Of a stretch of 64,000 nt of DNA, positions 53,341 through 63,600 are shown piece after piece. Source of the DNA: Triatoma infestans (lineage: Eukaryota; Arthropoda; Insecta; Hemiptera; Reduviidae). The first letter of the stretch is position 1. Every line of letters starts with the position of its first letter. Position numbers and translations under genes: made by a program. The notes beneath the pieces are model-generated. The model ran no database searches. It was given only the letters and a program-made list of their open reading frames with translations, and had not been told where the DNA came from. The stretch is taken from NCBI GenBank assembly GCA_011037195.1, contig JAAEAF010002366.1, positions 80,249 through 144,248 of the forward strand, given 5' to 3'.

Positions 53341-54515
53341 TTGACTGAACAAAGTTGGCACTAGCTGCAGTGATGATGGGGGATTTAGGAAAAGTGTGGG
53401 GAAAACGAGAAAATACACCAAGGGAAGGGGTACAGCACGCCACACTGCTTTTCTTTAAATAGGTTCAACAGGGAAACCTAAGTCAAGTAACCAAAAGGGA
53501 GGGGAAACTAAACAATCACCTGGGCTCCTTTAAAATAATTAACTAAACATTATGTAAATGAAATGATAAAATAAATAAAAAGTGTTGCTTTTTAAAATCG
53601 AAAATTAAAGAAAAAAAAAATAATTCCTTTTCAAAAAAAAAAGTTGATGTTGCTTGATTCGAACGTGTGATCTGCAGTTCTAAAGCGGCGTGTTACCTGC
53701 AATACTGCTGCTTGCTACTTTGGATAGCTTCCTAAAGTTTACCGTTTTATACGGCCTGCCAGCAAATTTTAACAAAAAGGGAAGAGACGACACAAAGTAA
53801 ACTCAAAATATACGTATAATTAAATAAAATAAAATTACACTTCAGAATAATAAAGAAAAATAATAACGTATAAGAAAGGTAATAAAAAAACGAGCGAAGT
53901 AAAGAAAAAAGTTTGACCTACAATCTATATACAATATTTTAATTAATTAGGCCAACAGAATAGTACTATTTAATAATTTTTTTTTTATGTTGTTTTTTAT
54001 TTTCAATTTTGGACCAGGCCTGGTTAGTAGGTTTATAATACACAAGTCGCAATTTTAATTTTTTTCCTCAAACACCACACACAACAAAAAGCACCTGTTC
54101 GTTGTTTTTTCCGTTTTCCTGAGGTTTTTCCTAGGCGCAACTCCTCCTCTTCCCCTTCACGGGTGTGTTGTCACCAACTTTCTCGGCGGAGCCCGCTTAT
54201 CCGCTTTAGCGTGGAAAAATCTCTTTTTTGTCAATTCTCACTTATTTTGTAGCTTTCGCTAGCCGGCCAGGCTACCTTCTCTCTTGTTATTTCCACTGAC
54301 CTTGTCTTCTATTCACACCACTTTTCTCTCTTCACGAGTCCCTCCCCTATTTTCCATTCACCTTTTCTTTCTTCAGTTCTTCTCCTCTAATTTACTTATT
54401 ATTACCTACTTCTATTGTATCACTAAATTCAACAAAACACTAACTTAACCCTTACTTAGACAAACATTCCTACATACATACAGACAGACAGACATACTAT
54501 TAAACTACTTGCTCT
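53341..54515. other. Intergenic DNA; one decayed tRNA-like segment
   Basis: Minus-strand 'GTTCGAATC' at 53663-53655, with upstream 'ACACGCCGCTTTAGAACTGC', looks like a B-box end of a third SINE type or a tRNA pseudogene, with no acceptor stem. 54100-54350 is GC-richer but unassigned. Confidence 0.35.
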
Positions 54516-54761
54516 AACTTTTTTATTTTTTTTTAAATTTAAGGCATGTCAACATCTAAGGTCATTAGCACCTGGAGCCTTCTCAACAGCCAACTGCCGG
54601 CTGTTCAGAGTGTTCTCTCGTTACAGACAACACTGTCTATAACCGGACAGTGAGCTGTAGAGACTCCTAGGAAGAAAAAATCTAAGAGCAGCACAGCTGA
54701 ACTCAAACCCGGGTCCTCCGCGTGGTAATCCTGTACGCTAACCACTTAGCTATTCCCTTCC
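54516..54761 (-). mobile_element. tRNA-derived SINE, family 1 (copy e)
   Basis: Minus strand tRNA-like head near 54750-54700 (B box region decayed to GAGTTCAGC), body with 'CTGTCCGGTTATAGACAG', tail 'GTGCTAATGACCTTAGATG' and an A-rich end. Flanked by the 8-bp direct repeat CTTGCTCT (54508-54515 and 54762-54769). Confidence 0.85.
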
Positions 54762-54769
54762 CTTGCTCT

Positions 54770-55890
54770 GGCTTAATTTAACTTATATACTACCTAATCC
54801 ATTTACTAATCCTAATCTAGAGGAGTCGAACAGCTCCAACATTGTTACCACGTAACTGTGTGTGTGTTGTGTGTGTGGGTGTGTGTGTGTAAGTGATAAG
54901 TATTACTCATTAACCGAAAACCCCCCAAAATACAAATTCATATACCATTCGAGTAGCACAAGATAATCCGAGAGGACGTTTTTTTCTATCAAAATCAACC
55001 TCATTCAGCCGGAAGGAAGAACCATTTTACAGATTGTATTATTCAGTTTTTTTTTGCAATCTTTTTGAAGATGATTTTCTTTAAAATTTGAATTGCACAT
55101 TAAACATATTAAAGGTAACATTTAATTATTTCAAACATTTTCTTGGGAAAATTGATTTTTTTACAGTCATTCTGGAAAAGGATGATCAGTAGGGTTTCTT
55201 CCACTAAAAGTGTCCTTTCAGTACATTGTACGGTTACACTTATCTTCATAATGAGTATAAAATATGTTTGCTATATTTCTGAAAAAAACGTCACCAGCGG
55301 GTATCTTTATAAACCTGTGCGTTTGTGTGTGTGTGTGTGTGTGTAAGCATGTGTATTAATTATATAAGTTAATTAATATTTTAATTAGTAGTTTAATTAC
55401 ACAATAATTAAATAATAACAATAATTATAGAACACCATTTGAGAGTTTAGATATCAAAAATCTCCTTAGACATTCTACAGCTAATTACAACGCACTCATT
55501 AGGTAGCTTTCTGTATTCGTGTGTTTAAAGATATTCGTAGCTAATATTATATATATATATGGTAATTGAATCTGTTCAATGTCTTTAGTTTAATAAACTC
55601 ATGGCACTGTTTACATAAACCTAACTGTGTGTGCGTGTGCGCCGTTAATATAATGCACACACGTGCATACTAAAACGATACGCAGTTGAATCCATTTATT
55701 TACCTTTAACCAACTTATCTAATATCTAATTATTAACTTATCTAATTTAATTGTAATTACTTTCTTTTTTTTAAATAAAAATATTAGAAAAATTATTCAA
55801 TTTTATTTTTTCTTTCATCATCATCATCTTCATCACATGGCGTGCAGAGTAATGTTGGCAGCTCCACTGCTACAGTTGGTCCGACATATT
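54770..55890. other. AT-rich DNA with GT microsatellites and an HP repeat fragment
   Basis: (GT)n at about 54858-54892 and 55320-55345. 54990-55240 is an HP repeat piece ('CAGCCGGAAGGAAGAACCATT', 'TTCCACTAAAAGTGTCC'). No gene. Confidence 0.5.
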
Positions 55891-55899
55891 CATTATCAC

Positions 55900-56590
55900 A
55901 GTTATAAATGTATACCTAACAACAGACCTGGTATTGTGCTGTAGGATAAATAAATAAAATCTGCATTAATTAGCATAATTAAGTAATAATAATTAATAAT
56001 ATTAAAAAGCTCTATATGATTTTACATCCCCACGATCCTGACCAGGAAAATGTCGATATCGATGCTTCGAACGCAGAGTTGAAACACGAGGAACTCTATT
56101 CTGAGATCGCAGGATTTCTCATAGCTATTCAGGCCAGAAATTATATGAAATATATCATAAAAGATGTAGTAGACGGCATGTGTAAGAAATGTCGTGAGAA
56201 ATCAGTGACAATTCAGTATATTCTAGCAGCGTATTAATTATCCTTCTGTCTCGAACAGATTGTTTACATCGTCATAATCAGATCGCCTCGACAGTGCATC
56301 AAAATTTAGGGTATTAAATGACAATGTGCCAATAACTATCATCCAGCTCCTCTGTTAAAATCGCATCGCTGTGCGCATTTATGATAGATCTATGTATCAT
56401 TTGTACATTATAAATGTATACCTAACAACGGACTTGATATTGTGCTGTGGGATAAAAACTATATCTGAGGCGATTCGAAAGTATTCAAATTTAAGTGAGG
56501 AAATTAAGAAAATATGGAAATTGACCCATGATGTCAAAGTGTCTGTGGTCCCAATTTTGTTACGGGCATGATCTCTACATATGCGTAAAT
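55900..56590 (+). mobile_element. R2-like LINE C-terminal fragment, rearranged
   Basis: 56016-56237 reads HEELYSEIAGFLIAIQARNY, MKYIIKDVVDGMCKKCREKS, VTIQYILAAY: the CCHC region near the C-terminus of R2-like LINEs, with the H and last C lost. About 56405-56455 reads CIPNNGLDIVLWDKN, resembling the start of the restriction-like endonuclease motif, and 56456-56571 reads AIRKYSNLSEEIKKIWKL and VKVSVVPILL, the known C-terminal helix and strand. A 45-base segment ('AATGTATACCTAACAACAGA' onward) occurs both at 55905-55948 and 56408-56455. Frameshifted. Confidence 0.6.
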
Positions 56591-57149
56591 CAAAATTTGT
56601 AAATGTTTGGTGTCACAAAAAAATATACATTTTACTTTAGATCCGTTGTTCTTTAACTGGGACAGAAATATTGAGAAGATTTTTAAGCCATTAGTGAAAA
56701 TACTGTTTGTTTAGAACTGTTGCTAGGCGTTAATATATATTCAGTAAAGGCTTTGGTAAAATAAAATAATAATAATTTATTATTATGATTATTTACTGCT
56801 CGAAATGCTTATTTATATAGGCATAACCACCAGTCCTCCAAATAGTGCTGCAATGAAATGTGGTTTTTATGCAGAACGTGTCCCAATCTATTACTTGAAT
56901 CTAATGATTTTAGGTTATATTATTATTATAAGATGGTAAATTGCAATAGGCCCGGATATTGTGCTTCACAATAGGATAGGGAAGAAGCGCATTTTTGATT
57001 GGAAATGGTGTTCCAAATATTCACCGTATTCTGTAATACAAAACTGAAAAGTTACGAAACTATGCCATCTTGAAAATGAAGTTGGCAAAAAAGAAACCTA
57101 ATTCCAGAATCAGCCGTTAATTTTTAAATTTTTAGTCAAATGACGTGCT
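56591..57149. other. AT-rich DNA, nothing recognised
   Basis: No gene or repeat noticed. Confidence 0.4.
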
Positions 57150-57920
57150 TGGATTTTCTCGTGGCCCTTTCATTAGCCGCATTTAAGGCTGAACGATAAA
57201 CATAATAGAGAGATTACAGCGACAAACCAAGTCGATGTGGCTGCTCAATTTCATTGAGATGCTATAAAAAACACAGATTACTAATACCTGATATGTGTCG
57301 TCTTTGTGCGAAGGCCCTCGAATTCGTACAGTACATTGCGAATGGGTGTGAGGTTACGGAATGTTGCTAAAATATATTATCAAACTCTTTGTTTCCGACT
57401 AAAGCTGCCAGTGGAGCTTTCCATATTATTATTATTTTTTTTTAATATCTATGGTCATTGGCGATCGGGGCCCTTTTCAGTGCACTGCCTCCCTGCGGCA
57501 GTGTTCTCTTGTTTCAGATACTCTCCGCACAGAATGTTGTGCAAGTTGAGAGTGTGAAGTGATTGTGTGATTGAGATGAATTGCTGATCGCACAGTTAGC
57601 CATATTAAGATATACTCGTGATTGGCAAAGAAAGGAAGAAGACGAGTATAATTGACACTGCGGTGCCCAATGATGGAATATGGTTCCGCAGAGCTGAAAA
57701 AAGGTAGGAAATATCTAGAGCTGGCGGAGGAGCTGCAACAACTGTACTACCTCGAAAGTGTCAATTGCAATTTTGCCGATTATTATCCCTTCGAACGATC
57801 TTGTCCCCAAGACTAGGGCGGACGTAATTGAAGACTCTCTCTCGCAATGATTGCTGGAGCTCAGAGAGCTAAGTAAATGCTTTACTTACCTGTGAAGGTC
57901 CTCAACATCCCAATTTAATT
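57150..57920 (+). mobile_element. Second R2-like LINE C-terminal fragment, with SINE debris
   Basis: 57285-57400 reads LIPDMCRLCAKALEFVQYIA, NGCEVTEC (CC-H-C finger region with the H replaced by Y), and 57670-57760 reads MEYGSAELKKGRKYLELAEE, LQQLYYLESVN (C-terminal helix). The endonuclease motif between them is missing. 57429-57521 is a piece of SINE family 1 (minus). Confidence 0.55.
57429..57521 (-). mobile_element. tRNA-derived SINE, family 1 (partial copy f)
   Basis: The T run followed by 'ATCTATGGTCATTGGCG' and 'GGCCCTTTTCAGTGCACTGC' and 'GCAGTGTTCTCTTGTTTCAG' match the 3' half of the family. The tRNA-like head is absent. Confidence 0.6.
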
Positions 57921-59195
57921 TAATATAATAAAATAGGGATTTAAAAACGTTGCCTGGTGGTTGGGCATTTGCGCTGCGCTGCGAGCCTTTATTAATAAAT
58001 AAATAAATAATAATAATAATAAAAATAAAAATAATAAGAATAATACAATAAAATCAGCTTAAGGAACTTAAAGAGTGGTAGAAAGAGAATCAGAGGGGGA
58101 GAGAGAATAAAGAGTACAATAGATGTTTCCAAGATAGAGTACTATAACGATGAAATTAATAACAGTGATCAGAAAATAGGCAGAGGAGAAGAAATGAGAC
58201 GAGAAACAAAACGGGTGAACGTGGTTACAGGGTGAATGTGAGATCTAGCAAATGGGGAAACCTACCCCACATAGGGTTAGACCCACAGCAAAACCCACAC
58301 TGTCCACCAACCCAGTCCAACTATGAAGCTCCAGCAGTGCTGCTGGCTATGTCATGAGATGTTGATGTTTTGGAAGGAACAGTCATGATGAGAAGGAAGA
58401 GTAGTGGAAGAAGGGAAGCCGGGTTCAATGAGATTGTGGGAGGTGTGAGGATTTAATAAAGACCATTATCCCAAGTCATAGCATGCTCTGGCTTACCCAG
58501 CTCGGGCTACAGTCCCTACTGCCGTATCTTTGCACTTTAGTGACGTCAGCTATATAGAGGACGGGTCATTCCCTCTAGTTAACTGTAGCTGCTCACTGAG
58601 GGGGAGTTAGGACTGGGTCTGGATGGTGAATGTGAGAGGTGTTCTCCCGGGCTTCATCCTGCTTGACAACACGTTATATAGTCTGATCCTCTAGCTAGTT
58701 CCCCTCTTCTGCTCTCATATAGCGATGACGCCCCTTAGATTCAATATGTGTGCAGATATTTTTAGGACATGGTGGAAAAACTGAGCTAAAAATTAATAAT
58801 AATAAAAAAGCTACAGCTGAGTTCCTAAAAATAAAATTCTCGAGTAAAAGAATATACGCTCTTGAAAGATAATTCAACTGGCTTAGATATAAATGGAGAA
58901 AAGAAACTTAGAAGCGAGGAGACAACGGAGAAGAAATTGATAACTGGGATTTGGAGGAATGAGAGAAAGTGTAGAAAAGCTTATATATAACACCTTAAAG
59001 ATAAACTGAGCTTTAAATAAAAAAAAAATCAGCTGCTTTCTTTATTGAAAAAGTTTTTAACTTAAAAAAATAAACTAAATAAAAATATATAAAGCTCACA
59101 TAATTGAAAAAAGCTGTACGGAATTATTGAATGAAGCAATTTTATAATACTAATACTGCTCTCTGTCAACCTCAATTAACTTTCTTCAATTTAAA
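57921..59195. other. Intergenic DNA; GC-richer unassigned block
   Basis: (TAAA)n and (AAT)n at about 57990-58050. 58200-58680 is notably GC-richer than its surroundings but shows no ORF or known motif. The rest is AT-rich. Confidence 0.4.
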
Positions 59196-59199
59196 TTGA

Positions 59200-59965
59200 T
59201 CAATACTTTTATAATACTTTCCCTTATTACTGGTGTAAGAGAAATTATTGTCATCGTGTCAAAGTTTCAGTATCATGATTTCACCGGAAATATACGTTTC
59301 AAATTCCTCGGATCCTTGTGTGTATGTGTTTATGAACAAAATATCTCAAAAAAGTTAAACCGCAGGAAGTTCATACTTTTCCGTTTATGTACTACCACCA
59401 CATCTTACACGAAGGTTTCGAGTAAAATCCATCAATCGGAAGTGCCAATTTACTGAAAATTTTTTTCTTCAACTTCACACATAAACACCTGTCACTTTTA
59501 TTTGACATATTTCTACGGAAAAATTGATTTTTGTTTTAGGGGTTTGTGAAGGAACAGTAGCGTTATGCTTTCCTCTAAAGTACCATTTCAGTATAATGTA
59601 CGGTTGTACTACCTCGAAAAAGGCTATAATGATTTTTTTTTAAATCTGGGCCACATAAAAAACGAATTACTTTTATTTGAAACATTTTACCAAGAAATCT
59701 AATTTTAGACGGTTGGGGGGGGTCTGTCAGTCAATTTTAAGTTTAAAATACACAAACTTAGGTGGTTTTCACAGAGAGCGCTTCACACAAGTTCGCTCTG
59801 GTGTACAAGTATAACATCTATACCAGGTTGTTTTTTTATGGCCAGCCCAACTAATCATTGTAAAGTAGCAATTTAGAAAGAAAAATTTGTTAATTAATTG
59901 TATTCAACGCAATAAGAGATAGTCGTGTGAGTGATTCACACAAGCTTTTTTTCACTCTAACAGCA
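59200..59965 (+). repeat. Full-length HP repeat copy (plus orientation)
   Basis: Both ends present: a hairpin-type start near 59218 ('CCCTTATTACTGGTGTAAGAG'), and a terminal palindrome GTGTGA at 59925-59930 with TCACAC at 59936-59941. In between: 'TCACCGGAAATATACGTTTC', a short GT tract, 'ACAAAATATCTCAAAAAAG', 'TCGGAAGTGCCAATTTACTG' and 'TCCTCTAAAGTACCATTTCAG'. Length about 0.75 kb; no coding capacity. Confidence 0.7.
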
Positions 59966-60380
59966 CCCCTCAGAGAGAGTTTTATTCTAAAATGATTTTA
60001 ACATGGTATACACAAAGTACGAGTATAACATGTTTTTACATTCTAAGGATAAGACAGAATAAAAAATTGTCCGTTTCAATTTTCGAAACAAAGTTAACAA
60101 AAAAATAGCGATACTTTAGTATCTTCTTGTTGGTGGCCAGTCCGTGTGCTCTTGTTGGTAGATACTGCATTTTTTTTTTTCTCTGGCATTGACATGATAT
60201 CATTCAGCCATATATGCTTATGCGTTATAGAACTGACTACATACTTAGTGCCTCAAACATTCAGTCACGGATCTAATCTGTTCCATTCACGCAAATAAAC
60301 ACAAACATGCCAATAAATACCCTTGTGCAATTAGCTCTAAAACCTAAAGCGACTCATTCATACTAATTACCAGACATACG
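59966..60380. other. AT-rich DNA left of the piggyBac
   Basis: TTAA occurs several times, but none is followed by a sequence matching the right-hand piggyBac end, so the left boundary is not placed. 60285-60320 contains 'GCCAATAAATACCC', like the LINE 3' UTR units at 9.4-9.5 kb. Confidence 0.35.
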
Positions 60381-60384
60381 TTTG

Positions 60385-61809
60385 CTAACCACAATCATTT
60401 TGTCTAGCCAGTTCTATTAATTCACTCAACATATAAGCATTATTAGAAAATGTAATATCTTCATAACGGAAAGGGGCCTCCAAATGTTTATATAAAGTTC
60501 TAAAAATTAAATCTCTCTTATCATTAAAACAATTTAAAAGCAATCTAACCTTACATTTTTCACATAATTTAGTGGTATTTTTCTTACAACTAGCACATCT
60601 GCCTTGTTTTGCCGCTGCAGTGAACCTATGGTCTTTTTCATCAAATCTCACTCCTTCAGGTGTACGGCTTAATATCTGTTTTGATGTTTTTGGCCTTCCG
60701 CCACCAGCCGGTAAATTAGCATATTTCCTTAGATAAGTTTGCACTATTTTTCTGTTGAAATGTAAATAATCAAGTGAATTGGGATTATTTCTCCTATGGG
60801 ACTGCCAAGCATTTTGAATGGAGCATCAATGAAGAAAATAAACAATGGCCACCACCATTTCTTTGAACGAATAGATATTCGGCAATCAGTTATATTTTCA
60901 TCCATTCTATCTACTCCGCCCATGAATTTATTGTACTGAGCAATGCAGTGTGGTTGTTGAATTGTCACTTTTCTCTTTTCACTTGCAGCCCATCGGCTTG
61001 CTGATCCTACAGGTTCCATTCCATCACAATTGCTTATCAAATGTTCTATTCTGTTTTCATTCCATGCTACAATCATGCAGTTCGAAGAGGCATCTGTCGA
61101 AAATCAAATATACCTCTTTCAAGTTTAGAAATTTCTTTATCGTCATTAGAGGACATTTTTGCCAATTCATATTCGGCCAAACGATTTGCTAAAGAAATTG
61201 AACTAAAAAAACCTGTCTGAATAAATTTTAAAAGGATAATTTTTAGGTAGTTTTAGATACTTTTTAGCTTCCATTATATCAGACTTCACCCAATTCCTGA
61301 CTTCGGTTTTCTTTTTGGAAGTAAATTCTTCTTCATTTTCCTTCTCAGCTAGGCTTTCTTCAATACAAACAATTTCAACTTCAGCTTCACTTCTAAGTTG
61401 TCGACCAGACAAATTGTTTATTGTTCCCCCAACATCTTCATCACCACTATCCTTATCACCTTCCATTCCATCGTCGGGTGGCAGTAAATAAATTTCTGCT
61501 GAAGCGAAATTTTTGTCTTCTTCAAGCAGAGAAATTAATTTCTCCGCGGTCCCGAACCTATAATAAATAAATAATGGAAAAATCAACCTTAGAATCAAAA
61601 TTAAATTGACAGAAACAAAAGTGCTTTAGAGCCTAGTATTCCAGAAATGGAACATTTGTATTTATGTAGCCATAAAAAATTGAAAATAAGTTTAAATTGA
61701 TTCAAACACTTTTTATTGAAATTATTAAACTATAATTGAATAAAAGAAAAGAAATAATAAAAGATATAAAAGGTTAAATAGTTAAATTGTCTTACCTTCT
61801 TTCAGACAT
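60385..61809 (-). pseudogene. piggyBac transposase, two-exon, deleted and frameshifted
   Basis: Exon 1 is predicted at 61809-61796 (ATG, encoding MSER), donor AAG|GTAAG at 61796/61795, acceptor TATAG at 61558, and exon 2 opens in frame with RFGTAEKLISLLEE. An acidic N-terminus (EGDKDSGDEDVGG) is followed by FKIYSDRFF, which normally lies in the catalytic core, so most of the core with the first catalytic Asp is deleted. After a frameshift in a T run: SISLANRLAEYELA and KLERGIFDFRQM. After another near 61076: MIVAWNENRIEHLISNC, YNKFMGGVDRMDENI (third catalytic Asp region), KKWWWPLFIFFIDA. 60744-60385 is the cysteine-rich domain (CASCKKNTTKLCEKC). Confidence 0.85.
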
Positions 61810-62023
61810 AACGGGCAACAAAAATGAGGTTTAATAATCCGCACTTATCTCGCTAAAAACGACAAATACAATGTTCGCTTCTGCACACTACACTGTCTCA
61901 AATCCTAAAGGTTTCCAAAAACAAGCCAGAACATGATCGCACGCTCAGAGCATACTCAGAACTGCTAGATTTACAGATAAAACTCACGTTCCAAAAATGG
62001 AACACCGGGAAAAAATGGGTTAA
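60385..62023 (-). mobile_element. piggyBac-like DNA transposon, internally deleted
   Basis: The minus-strand transposase gene spans 61809-60385 and the right end is probably the TTAA at 62020-62023: read inward it gives TTAACCCATTTTTTCCCGG, and piggyBac relatives insert at TTAA and often begin TTAACCC. Near-palindromic TTCCAAAAATGGAA (about 61990) and TTCCAGAAATGGAA (about 61639) may be subterminal repeats. The left end was not found. Confidence 0.6.
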
Positions 62024-62390
62024 ACTTAGGGCATTCCATTATTATGTGTCTAAAGTCTTCATGCGTATTACACAGACTAAAATTTGGGGAGGGTCTGATA
62101 TTAATTTTATATAAGTAGGCACCACAAATGGCATGGTTTGATCTCAGTCTATTAATCGTCATAATTGTATATTTGTTCAGACCCAGCCCTTTGAACCATG
62201 GTTGTCTGGGTAATTTCGTAATCATCATTTTATAAAATTTTCCTTTTAAATTAGTTTTATATTCTAATTGCCAGATATTGAGCATTCTACTAGTAATGTG
62301 GTTTTTAAATTTGGAGGGGTAGATATTACACTGTCTCTTGTATGTCAGCTTAATAGCCGACAGTCGTCAGTTAGATAGATGGTCCCAGTT
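61971..62390 (-). mobile_element. LINE ORF2 C-terminal fragment next to the piggyBac end
   Basis: Minus-strand 62285-61971 reads YTIMTINRLRSNHAICGAYL, YKINIRPSPNFSLCN, DFRHIIMECPKFN: the 'RLRxGH' helix and CHC finger found at the end of non-LTR ORF2. The frame then runs into the presumed piggyBac terminus (from residue about PFF on), consistent with the transposon having landed in this LINE at TTAA. Confidence 0.55.
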
Positions 62391-62865
62391 TTATACAGTC
62401 GCGTTACCATAAGTACAATGTGGATTGACCTATTACGTGAAATCTATGTTAGTATTTTCGAACTCTTCATAAATTTTCGAACTAAAGTATGTTAGTTTAT
62501 AGTCTATCTGTAAATTTGATCGTTTTCTGTTCTCTATAATTGGTATCGTCGTGTTTCTGTTCCCTTGTTGCATTCCTTCATTCTTCTCAATTCTTTTTCC
62601 CTCCCAATTCGAAACTTTTTTAAAAACGACTTCGAAGAATGTTGCTTGCTTATCTGTATGTTTTTAACAAGTAACGTTTCCTTCGCCAATCTAGCAATTA
62701 TCTTCCTATTATTTTAATCGATCCCAACTTGTGCGCTTTGACCCATTCTACTTTTTAGGATAAAAACCAGACAATTCAATTTATCACTTAAACTACTCCT
62801 TCTTACACAGTTATCTATAAAATGACAAATTTTATTTAAAATTTAAAATTTTGTTCATTTATCCT
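62391..62865. other. AT-rich DNA, nothing recognised
   Basis: No gene or repeat noticed. Confidence 0.4.
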
Positions 62866-63600
62866 ATATAAATATTATGGGCGTGGTGGTGGTAGGGTAG
62901 GGTAGGTGGGCAGGAGTACCAATCTACCAACCAAGGCAGGTAGAGAATGATGTTCATTGTACAGAGCGCCAATAATATTGAACAAATACAACATGTGAAT
63001 TTCAATGGCTCAAATTCCTCATAATTACCTAAAAACATTTTTTTTTTCAGAAAAATGTCGTTAATAAAAGTGATTGGTTTATATATGTGCAATTAATATC
63101 CCGAAATTTAAACGAAATCGTTTTTGAGTAAATTTCAAAAAACTCAAAAACCTATTCCCTAAAATTGCATTTCCGGTTTAACCGATTTTCTTCAAATTTA
63201 GAATTCTAACAATGCTTCTAAAGTATATTTAAGAATTACCAAGTTTGGAGCTTCCTGCGGTTTTGCTTCTTTGAAATATTTTTTTCACCCACAGATCACA
63301 CACAGGCACACACAGACACACACAGACACACACATATAACCACAAATACCACACACACATCACACAGACACACACATATAACCACAAATACCACACACAC
63401 ATATAACCACAAATACCACATACACACCACACAGACACAAACCACACAGATCCACAATGTCCATTCGCTGAAAACAAGTTTTCGTACCGAGGGGGCCTCA
63501 AAAGTTATATTTACTGTGAAACTGTAACTGTTTTGAAAATTTGCCGCGATCGCAACACTTGCTCTTACTAAGGAATAAGAGGAAGAAAAATAATAATCGA
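62866..63600 (-). repeat. HP repeat copy (minus orientation) with hairpin end and expanded CA tract
   Basis: 'GTACAGAGCGCCAATAATAT', 'AAAAGTGATTGGTTTATAT', 'ATTTCCGGTTTAACCGATTT', a CA-rich array at 63290-63450, 'ATTCGCTGAAAACAAGTTTTC', and the hairpin: CTCTTA at about 63560 pairing with TAAGAG near 63576. Confidence 0.7.
63290..63450. repeat. CA-rich minisatellite
   Basis: About three copies of a unit built from CACATATAACCACAAATACC plus variable (CA)n and CACACAGA segments. It lies exactly where other HP repeat copies have a simple CA/GT tract, so it is an expansion of that tract. Open frames through it are low-complexity artefacts. Confidence 0.85.

Noticed and set aside
63229..63501. Cysteine/valine-rich 90-residue minus-strand frame
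   Set aside because: It is a translation of a CA-rich minisatellite.
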